Assembly (NCBI GenBank): GCA_023248615.1
Contig: JAHFEI010000161.1
Location: 1-5,373 of the forward strand
Origin: Nitrospinales bacterium
GTDB lineage: Bacteria > Nitrospinota_A > UBA7883 > JACRGQ01
Direction: 5' to 3'
Length of the DNA: 5,373 nt
Below, one piece after another: positions 1-4,598 of the stretch. The position numbers and the translations under genes were made by a program. The notes below the pieces were generated by a model. That model searched no databases. It saw only the letters and a program-made list of their open reading frames with translations, and was not told the origin of the DNA. Positions within the stretch are counted from its first letter, which is position 1. Every line of letters begins with the position of its first letter.

Positions 1-1
1 G

Positions 2-1639
2 TTTATGCTGGCCTATTGTTCCGCGCTCTTAAAGCGCGACACTCCGCATGACGTGAAGTTTCTGGACGGCAATCTTAACAACTGGAACCATGTTGCATAC
101 GTGCAAAAAATAATTGCAGAAAAACCGGATTGGCTTGTGATGGAAACCTCGACGCTCGCTTTCGGCATGGATATGGCCTTGGCGCGTGACGTGAAAGAAA
201 AAACCGGGTGCCGCGTAATTTTAACGGGACAGCACCCAAGCGCATTCCCCAAGGACGCGCTGGAGGCGGGCGCCGACTTCGTTTGCATAGGCGAGTACGA
301 AATGACGGTGAAGGAGATTGTTAGCGGCATCGCACCTGAAAAGATTGCGGGGCTGTACCCGAACCGTCCACGAGGGCTACTAGACCCGGATAGCCTGCCG
401 TGGCCGGAGGATGGCGATGTGCGGCGCATAGATTACATGGAGCCAGTGGTGAACGAATACCGCGAGGTTGAGATGTTTGCCAGCCGAGGTTGCCCGCTTG
501 CGTGCAATTTCTGCGTTGCCACTAACGTCTATTACGGTGGCGCGGGAAGCTGGCGGCCCCGCAATGTGGACGACGTGACGAATGAAATAGCACACCTGAA
601 ATCGAAGTACCCAGAAATGGAAGGTGTCTTTTTCGACGATGAGGCCCACAACGGGCGTAAGGATTTTGTGGTAGGCCTGTGCAAATCCATAATCGAAAAA
701 AACCTGCAAACGCTCAAATACAATGCTATGTGCGGCTACTGGAACCTAGATGCCGAACTGCTTGGCTGGATGAAAAAAGCGGGATATTACAAGTTGCGGG
801 TGGGGATAGAAACGGCGGACAAGTCCGTGGCCATAAGGATGGAAAAAAGCCAGTCGATTAAGAGGCTCTATGCGGCTTTGGAAGCGGCGAAAGAAGTTGG
901 CATGCGGATTTACGGTACGTTTACCTACGGCGCTCTAGGAGCCACGGCGGAGAAGGATCGCAAAACCACGGAACTTATAAAAGACCTTTTGCAAAAGGAG
1001 CTCTTGTCCGACATGCAGATATCCATCTGCACCCCGCAGCCGGGTACGCCGTTTTTCCGGGACGCATCTGCGGCGGGGTGTATCGGCACGTTCGATTGGA
1101 AAGAGTACGATGGCGGCAGGAACGTAATCCAAAGTTATCCGGATTATCCAGCGGAAGAAATCCGCAAGGTTGTCGCGCAGGCGCGTCGTGCCGCCAGTAT
1201 CTACGGTGGTGGGCCGCGGTTTCGCGATTGCGATTTTTCGAAGGTGCCGCAGGCGGTAGCCGGTAGCCGGAAAGCGCTTGTTATCGGTTCCGGCCCAAAG
1301 TGGCAGACCGAGAAAATAGTCGAGGAACTTGCGCCGAGCGGTGGGATGGAGTTGCACCTGCTGGTACGTGGCGATGAGACGGAGAGCTTCGACGGGTTAC
1401 CCGTCTACCAGTTTGGCGAGGGGCCGCTTACGCCCGAAAGCCTGCCGCACGACATGGTGCATCGGCTCTCAGCCCAGCGTTTCGATGCCGTTATCGTCCA
1501 GCTAAACCACAACAGCGGGGACAGGAGCGACTACGCGGATGTTTTTCGGCTAGCCGCCATGCTGTGCGGGAACTGGTTTGCGGTGGATATAGGCGGGCAG
1601 GTGATACCCCGCGCCAAAACAGGGGCGGCGGCATGGTGA
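2..1639 (+). CDS. B12-binding-type radical SAM protein with C-terminal Rossmann-like extension (5' partial)
   Basis: This is a class-B radical SAM enzyme whose beginning lies outside the window. The frame is open to the left edge, and the first visible residues (MLAYCSALLKR...DVKFLDGN) resemble the 'glayiaa.L...h.V.ilD' segment that normally follows 20-40 earlier residues, so the Met at 5 is probably internal. Numbering from that Met, residues 1-115 look like the cobalamin-binding-type Rossmann domain, including 'VILTGQHPSAFPKDAL' and the 'CIGEYEMTVKEI' GE-E motif. Residues 155-400 are the radical SAM barrel, with the 4Fe-4S CxxxCxxC motif at C163, C167 and C170 and the late-barrel 'CTPQPGTPFF' motif. 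Residues 420-544 form an extra domain starting ALVIGSGPKW that I cannot assign. Substrate and reaction are unknown; family members methylate or rearrange diverse substrates, often in polysaccharide or secondary-metabolite loci. It overlaps the downstream glycosyltransferase by 7 nt, implying cotranscription and coupled translation. Confidence 0.9.
   Translation, partial: FMLAYCSALLKRDTPHDVKFLDGNLNNWNHVAYVQKIIAEKPDWLVMETSTLAFGMDMALARDVKEKTGCRVILTGQHPSAFPKDALEAGADFVCIGEYEMTVKEIVSGIAPEKIAGLYPNRPRGLLDPDSLPWPEDGDVRRIDYMEPVVNEYREVEMFASRGCPLACNFCVATNVYYGGAGSWRPRNVDDVTNEIAHLKSKYPEMEGVFFDDEAHNGRKDFVVGLCKSIIEKNLQTLKYNAMCGYWNLDAELLGWMKKAGYYKLRVGIETADKSVAIRMEKSQSIKRLYAALEAAKEVGMRIYGTFTYGALGATAEKDRKTTELIKDLLQKELLSDMQISICTPQPGTPFFRDASAAGCIGTFDWKEYDGGRNVIQSYPDYPAEEIRKVVAQARRAASIYGGGPRFRDCDFSKVPQAVAGSRKALVIGSGPKWQTEKIVEELAPSGGMELHLLVRGDETESFDGLPVYQFGEGPLTPESLPHDMVHRLSAQRFDAVIVQLNHNSGDRSDYADVFRLAAMLCGNWFAVDIGGQVIPRAKTGAAAW
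1621..1625 (+). promoter_or_regulatory. Shine-Dalgarno of the glycosyltransferase, fixing its start at 1633
   Basis: AGGGG at 1621-1625 sits 7 nt before the ATG at 1633, inside the last codons of the radical SAM gene. It favours 1633 over the upstream in-frame ATG at 1564, which would add 23 residues of low-complexity Arg/Gly-rich sequence (RRAGDTPRQNRGGG) that do not look like the start of a GT-B fold. Confidence 0.65.
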
Positions 1640-3027
1640 GGCCATTTTGTTTTCGTTCTTATAGGCCGTCATTTTCCGGTTACGGTTATGGTACGGATGA
1701 GTTCGTTAAAAGTTTCGGGCGCAACGGCTGGCGTTTTACATTCCAGCCGGATTCGCTGGCAGGCGCAAAAAAATGCCGCGAGGAAGTGGTAATCCATAGC
1801 GGTTTCCCGCACTTCTACCGCATTGAGCCGGGAAAGATAAATATAGCGCGTGTGATGCTGGAGTCCGATTCGTTGCCGCGCCTTTGGGTGGACATCCTCA
1901 ATTCGATGGACGAGGTGTGGGTTGCGTCCAGGTTCAATGTGGAAACTTTTGCCGCAGGTGGGGTGGACAGGCGGAGGATATTCGTTATTCCGGACATGGT
2001 AGACAGTCGGTTTATGCCGCCTTCGCGCCCACGGAAGCGGGGCAGGATGTTCCGGTTCCTTTCCGTATTTCTCGATCTCAGCCTACGCAAAGGGTGGGAT
2101 GTGATGTTGTATGAATTTGCGGCGAACTTTTCCGAATCAAAAAATGTGGAGTGGGTTGTCCAGTGCTCGCCCGACTCCGCCAAGCGGCTGAGAGGCGTGA
2201 TAAGAGAGGTGGGACATCGCGGGCATAAAACCGGAAATATCACGGTGCTGGGTAAGGTTCCTACCGTACCCGAATTGGCGAGGCTCTACCGCTCGGCGGA
2301 TTGCTATGTATTGCCTACGCGTGGCGAGGGGTTTGGCAGGCCGTATCTGGAGGCCGCCGCTTGTGGTGTATCGGTGATTGCTACCGGGTGGGGGGGGCAA
2401 CTTGATTTTCTGGATAACCGGAACAGCCGCCTCCTGAAATATAAATTGGCGGGTGTGCCTGCGCCGGATGCCTTGGATTGCTACTTCCTTGCGGGGCAAA
2501 GATGGGCGGAACCTTCCCACACGGATTTGGGGAAGGCGCTTCGCAGTATGCTGGAGCGGCCTGCGCTGGCGCCGGTGGATTGCGCCCCCTTTCGGGAAAA
2601 ACATTTGCTCAGGCTTATCGAAGGGCGGCTTGCTACCGTAAAAAAACGCAAGACGGTGAAGCGGGAATTTGCTCCGCAGATTATCGTTTACGATAGGAAG
2701 TGGAAGGCGCGCCAGCCAACGCCACGAGAGTTTGCAAAGGAATTGAAGGCCGCCGGGAAGGTGGTCGCGGTTGTCGGCACCGGGCGTAACGCCGGGTGGC
2801 TTTCGGAATTTTTGGTAGGGCACGGGTTCGATATCCCTTTCTACATTGATCGCGAGGATGGCCGGTTTATGGGGAAGAAGGTTTACTCTCCGGTGAGCCT
2901 GCCTGCCAACGCAAGAGCGGACGTGGCGCTTATAAGCTCTTTCCCCGCCGCTTTTGCCGAGTGGGTCGGGATATTAAAAGGGCGGTGGAACCTCAAGCCG
3001 GTAATCTTCTACTCGCACAACAAATAG
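1633..3027 (+). CDS. GT-B fold family 4 glycosyltransferase with C-terminal Rossmann-like domain
   Basis: The product is a 464-residue retaining glycosyltransferase of the GT4 (Glycos_transf_1) type. Such enzymes transfer a sugar from a nucleotide-sugar donor to a growing glycan at the cytoplasmic face. The N-terminal half (1-145) shows an acceptor-domain pattern (SFSGYGYGTDEF near the start, then 'MDEVWVASRFNVETFAAGGV' and 'IPDMVDSRFMPP'). The second half begins 'RFLSVFLDLSLRKGWDVML', and the donor-site E-x7-E signature is E232...E240 in GEGFGRPYLEAAACG, followed by GWGGQLDFL. After about residue 365 comes an additional domain with a dinucleotide-fold look (VVAVVGTGRNAG, 377-388, then FYIDREDG...GKKVYSP). 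It resembles the PglD-N or SAM-methyltransferase C-terminal type of Rossmann domain and is not part of a minimal GT4. The start overlaps the radical SAM stop by 7 nt, so the two are likely translationally coupled. The sugar donor and acceptor cannot be read from the sequence. Confidence 0.9.
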   Translation: MVRPFCFRSYRPSFSGYGYGTDEFVKSFGRNGWRFTFQPDSLAGAKKCREEVVIHSGFPHFYRIEPGKINIARVMLESDSLPRLWVDILNSMDEVWVASRFNVETFAAGGVDRRRIFVIPDMVDSRFMPPSRPRKRGRMFRFLSVFLDLSLRKGWDVMLYEFAANFSESKNVEWVVQCSPDSAKRLRGVIREVGHRGHKTGNITVLGKVPTVPELARLYRSADCYVLPTRGEGFGRPYLEAAACGVSVIATGWGGQLDFLDNRNSRLLKYKLAGVPAPDALDCYFLAGQRWAEPSHTDLGKALRSMLERPALAPVDCAPFREKHLLRLIEGRLATVKKRKTVKREFAPQIIVYDRKWKARQPTPREFAKELKAAGKVVAVVGTGRNAGWLSEFLVGHGFDIPFYIDREDGRFMGKKVYSPVSLPANARADVALISSFPAAFAEWVGILKGRWNLKPVIFYSHNK

Positions 3028-3059
3028 GTTCCTGCCGGGCGGGGAATGGCGGTGCGCGG

Positions 3060-3827
3060 TTACTTGATGCTGTCCGGCGTATAGCTCGAAAGCCACTTCA
3101 CCACGGCGTTGAGCTTGTCCGTAACCCTGCGATCCATCGCTTTTGTGTCGAAGGCGATAGCTATTTGGCATTTGCGCGAACTGGAATGCATGCCATTCGC
3201 ATCTGTTTCCAGCCGCGTGGCGTTGCCGATAATAGGGTTTACGGCCCAATGCTCGTTCGGGTTGTCCGATCCTATCTCCAGCGATAATTCGTACTCGCCG
3301 AAAAGCCGCAGGTCGTCTGTGTATTCCATCAGGATAAACGCCCCCATACAGCTTAAATCGATAAGCTTTGCGGGGAAAGATTTATTTTTACTTTTCACTA
3401 TCAGGTGGTGTGGCGGCAGGCTGGCAAAGCGGTCTGCCTGTCGCTTGGCGGCGCTGTTCCAAGATTTGCGTATGCGGTCTTCCATCTCCACCGCAGTAAA
3501 TGGCTTTACAAGATAGTGGGTAACGCCGTTTTGGATGGCGGTCATTATGAAATCCTTGCCGCCGTGGGAGGTCATCATGATAAACGGGATATCCTTCCAG
3601 TCTGGGTTATTGCGCACCTGATAAAGAAGTTCGTCGCCGCTTATGTTCGGCATATCCCAGTCGGATAGGATGATGTCGATTTTTTGTTCCTTCAGGACAT
3701 CAATCGCCTCCTGCCCATCTTTTGCTTCGTGTATCAGATCAGTCCCCAGCTTGGTTTCCAGCACTTTTCGCACAATGGCCCTGATGGTTGGCGAATCGTC
3801 CGCAACCAAAAAACGTACGTTTCTCAA
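3060..3827 (-). CDS. Response regulator: CheY-like receiver fused to PilZ domain
   Basis: This is a 255-residue two-domain signalling protein, convergent with the glycosyltransferase and separated from it by 32 nt. Residues 1-122 form a receiver domain with all canonical residues: acidic pair D10-D11, phosphoacceptor D56 in SDWDMP, T86 and K108 in LVKPF. Residues 128-250 look like a PilZ domain: an RxxxR motif at R129-R133 (RQADR) is followed 24 residues later by DLSCMG (D157, S159, G162), the D/NxSxxG half of the cyclic-di-GMP site. Both halves of the ligand motif are therefore present and c-di-GMP binding is plausible, though not shown. No DNA-binding or enzymatic output domain is seen, so it probably acts by protein-protein contact, for example on motility or surface polysaccharide. 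No histidine kinase is adjacent. The start is TTG at 3825-3827, chosen because a strong GAGGAG lies 7 nt upstream and MRNVRFLVADDS matches a receiver N-terminus. Confidence 0.92.
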   Translation of the reverse strand: MRNVRFLVADDSPTIRAIVRKVLETKLGTDLIHEAKDGQEAIDVLKEQKIDIILSDWDMPNISGDELLYQVRNNPDWKDIPFIMMTSHGGKDFIMTAIQNGVTHYLVKPFTAVEMEDRIRKSWNSAAKRQADRFASLPPHHLIVKSKNKSFPAKLIDLSCMGAFILMEYTDDLRLFGEYELSLEIGSDNPNEHWAVNPIIGNATRLETDANGMHSSSRKCQIAIAFDTKAMDRRVTDKLNAVVKWLSSYTPDSIK

Positions 3828-3834
3828 TATATTT

Positions 3835-3840
3835 CTCCTC
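3835..3840 (-). promoter_or_regulatory. Shine-Dalgarno for TTG-initiated response regulator
   Basis: On the minus strand GAGGAG occupies 3840-3835, with a 7-nt spacer (AAATATA) to TTG at 3827-3825. No ATG or GTG is placed to give the receiver domain a complete first beta strand, so this site decides in favour of the rare TTG start. Confidence 0.75.
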
Positions 3841-3934
3841 TAATTGCCACCACGCGGGCGCCATATTTTCTGCCGAGCCACCAGTTGTCCGGGACTCCGC
3901 AGGAACGGCCTATCGTAGCTTGCCCCCTCCTGTG

Positions 3935-3965
3935 GAGTGTAACACCCACTTACGGTATTACACTC
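3935..3965. repeat. Inverted repeat, 12-nt arms with 7-nt loop
   Basis: The left arm GAGTGTAACACC (3935-3946) and right arm GGTATTACACTC (3954-3965) pair at 11 of 12 positions, with one C/A mismatch, around the loop CACTTAC. It lies about 95 nt upstream of the response-regulator ribosome binding site (minus strand) and outside any supported gene. It has no U-run on either side, so it is not an intrinsic terminator. An operator, an RNA hairpin in the 5' UTR of the response-regulator mRNA, or a remnant of a small repeat are all possible. The rest of 3841-4030 shows no gene or named RNA motif that I recognise. Confidence 0.6.
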
Positions 3966-4030
3966 GCCGCAGATTTTCAATCGAATAAGCAATACTGGAT
4001 AAGCGACAGTGGGATTTGGCGGGATGTCCC

Positions 4031-4059
4031 GTAGGGGCGGGTTTTAAACCTGCCCCTAC
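4031..4059. repeat. REP-like palindromic element
   Basis: A 29-bp near-perfect palindrome: left arm GTAGGGGCGGGTTT (4031-4044), centre T4045, right arm AAACCTGCCCCTAC (4046-4059). The 14 arm positions pair throughout, one of them as a G-T wobble (4039/4051). GTAGGGGCGGGTTT-type palindromes occur as dispersed intergenic repeats in many bacterial genomes, which is general knowledge rather than something shown here. Only one copy is in the window. A short palindrome, CGGGA-TG-TCCCG (4020-4031), abuts it on the left. No U-tract follows on either strand, so terminator activity is not indicated. Confidence 0.65.
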
Positions 4060-4277
4060 AGCAAATTGTTATGCGCTGTGGAATCAGCATAAACGTAATC
4101 CCTGCCGCAGGGGGCGATATGGGAAGCCATGATGCCGGTGTCTTCCCAGCTATCGTCCATCGGGATTTTCGAGAGATCGAACGGGCGTGGTTTTTTTGCT
4201 GAGGCGTTGGACTGAAGGGGCGCGAGAAACAGAATGACCGCCGCCATAATCGCCCCAAAAATATGTCGTGTATCCAT
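4056..4277 (-). CDS. Small exported protein with Sec signal peptide (hypothetical)
   Basis: A 73-residue protein that I do not recognise. The N-terminus is a classic Sec signal peptide: a short n-region MDTRH, a hydrophobic core at about residues 6-21 (IFGAIMAAVILFLAPL) and a cleavage site after NASA (residue 27), leaving a mature peptide of about 46 residues. The mature part starts KKPRPFDLSKIP, is polar and has a single cysteine (C57), which is not placed for lipidation. The start is taken at ATG 4277-4275; an in-frame GTG at 4292 would add five residues. Neither start has a clear Shine-Dalgarno, and the only promoter-like element seen upstream is TTGACA on the minus strand at 4314-4309, without a convincing -10. 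The stop codon (TAG, 4058-4056) is inside the palindromic repeat, so the protein may be a truncated version of a longer one. The coding call rests mainly on the well-formed signal peptide. Confidence 0.55.
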   Translation of the reverse strand: MDTRHIFGAIMAAVILFLAPLQSNASAKKPRPFDLSKIPMDDSWEDTGIMASHIAPCGRDYVYADSTAHNNLL

Positions 4278-4374
4278 GAACAAAGTTTGCACCGAAATAA
4301 TAACGAAATGTCAAGCAGGGGGAAGTTGTAACTCCCAACAGGCTACCGTTTTAACCTGGCGGCGGTGGCGGATT

Positions 4375-4403
4375 TTCGGAAGTACTGCAACCTGTGGTAT
4401 CAT
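4375..4403 (+). promoter_or_regulatory. Predicted sigma-70-type extended -10 promoter of the leuA leader
   Basis: The -10 is TATCAT (4398-4403), one mismatch from TATAAT, preceded by TGG, giving the extended -10 TG-N pattern. A weak -35, TTCGGA (4375-4380), lies exactly 17 nt upstream. The six-base discriminator CATCGC (4404-4409) places the likely transcription start at A4410, the first base of the leader-peptide ATG. No other promoter of comparable quality was seen between here and leuA. Confidence 0.5.
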
Positions 4404-4409
4404 CATCGC

Positions 4410-4520
4410 ATGAGTATAGAAACTGGCAACGAAAAGACCCGATTCCGGCGGGGATACGTCGCGAGGTCTGCGTCCTCCCGGTTCGCCTTGTCCCTGTCCC
4501 TCCTCTTGCTAGGCCGCTAG
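4410..4520 (+). CDS. leuL: leu operon leader peptide
   Basis: A 36-codon ORF ends 78 nt before leuA. Its tail reads LSLSLLLLGR-stop, so six of the last ten sense codons are leucine, four of them consecutive (CTC CTC TTG CTA at 4500-4511, including the often rare CTA). A short ORF with a terminal run of codons for the pathway end product, directly upstream of the first biosynthetic gene, is the hallmark of ribosome-mediated attenuation, as in the enterobacterial leu leader. The peptide itself (MSIETGNEKTRF..., Arg/Ser-rich middle) is not expected to have a conserved function. There is no Shine-Dalgarno before the ATG, but the predicted promoter would start the transcript at this ATG, making it a leaderless mRNA. 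The ORF is called from content and position; the symbol is by analogy. Confidence 0.72.
   Translation: MSIETGNEKTRFRRGYVARSASSRFALSLSLLLLGR
4445..4481 (+). other. RNA hairpin inside the leader-peptide ORF
   Basis: In RNA form CCGG-C-GGGGAU (4445-4455) can pair with GUCCUCCCGG (4472-4481): ten pairs, including two G-U wobbles, and one bulged C at 4449. The 16-nt interior may extend pairing. The hairpin ends 7 nt before the first control Leu codon (4488) and could act as a transcription pause or ribosome-timing element, comparable to the 1:2 hairpin of classical attenuators. Role inferred; pairing was done by eye. Confidence 0.4.
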
Positions 4521-4591
4521 GCCAACAAACAGACGCTCTCTTTTTAGCTTTTACCTCTTGAATCGTTTAAGATAACCTTGGCAATTGAGGA
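4501..4591 (+). promoter_or_regulatory. Candidate Leu-codon / anti-Shine-Dalgarno pairing controlling leuA translation
   Basis: The strand UCCUCUUGCUAGG (4501-4513), which contains the four consecutive Leu codons of the leader peptide, is complementary to CUUGGCAA (4577-4584) plus GAGGA (4587-4591), with only UU (4585-4586) bulged. That gives thirteen pairs, two of them G-U. GAGGA is part of the leuA Shine-Dalgarno GAGGAAG (4587-4593). When the pairing forms, leuA initiation should be blocked; a ribosome stalled on the Leu codons would occupy the 5' strand and release it. The 63 nt between the arms include a short GGCC-gcta-GGCC hairpin (4512-4523, mutually exclusive with the last pairs) and U-rich stretches at 4540-4549 with no strong stem before them, so an intrinsic terminator is not evident. 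Mechanism inferred. Confidence 0.45.
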
Positions 4592-4598
4592 AGATTTT

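Noticed and set aside
1564..1632. Upstream ATG giving the glycosyltransferase 23 extra residues
   Set aside because: The extension reads as a shadow of the radical SAM C-terminus, and a Shine-Dalgarno sits at the right distance from the ATG at 1633.
2137..2823. 228-codon minus-strand frame opposite the glycosyltransferase
   Set aside because: It is antisense to a complete GT4 gene with an E-x7-E motif. The translation is Arg/Pro/Gln-rich with no domain pattern.
3028..3059. Bidirectional terminator between the convergent glycosyltransferase and response-regulator genes
   Set aside because: The 32 nt are GC-rich but form no stem with a usable loop and lack a T-run on either strand.
3684..4034. 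116-codon plus-strand frame covering the start of the response regulator and the intergenic region
   Set aside because: Its first part is antisense to a clear receiver domain and the remainder has low-complexity, non-protein-like composition. No ribosome binding site.
4450..4480. Possible T-box antiterminator before leuA
   Set aside because: GGGGAUACGUCGCG...GUCC only superficially resembles the conserved AGGGTGGNACCGCG element, no specifier-loop stem I fits between the promoter and this site, and the region is explained by the leader peptide.
4521..4560. Intrinsic terminator in the leuA leader (CTCTCTTTTTAGCTTTT)
   Set aside because: The T-rich stretch is not preceded by a stable stem: the only nearby hairpin (4512-4523) is four base pairs and 16 nt away.
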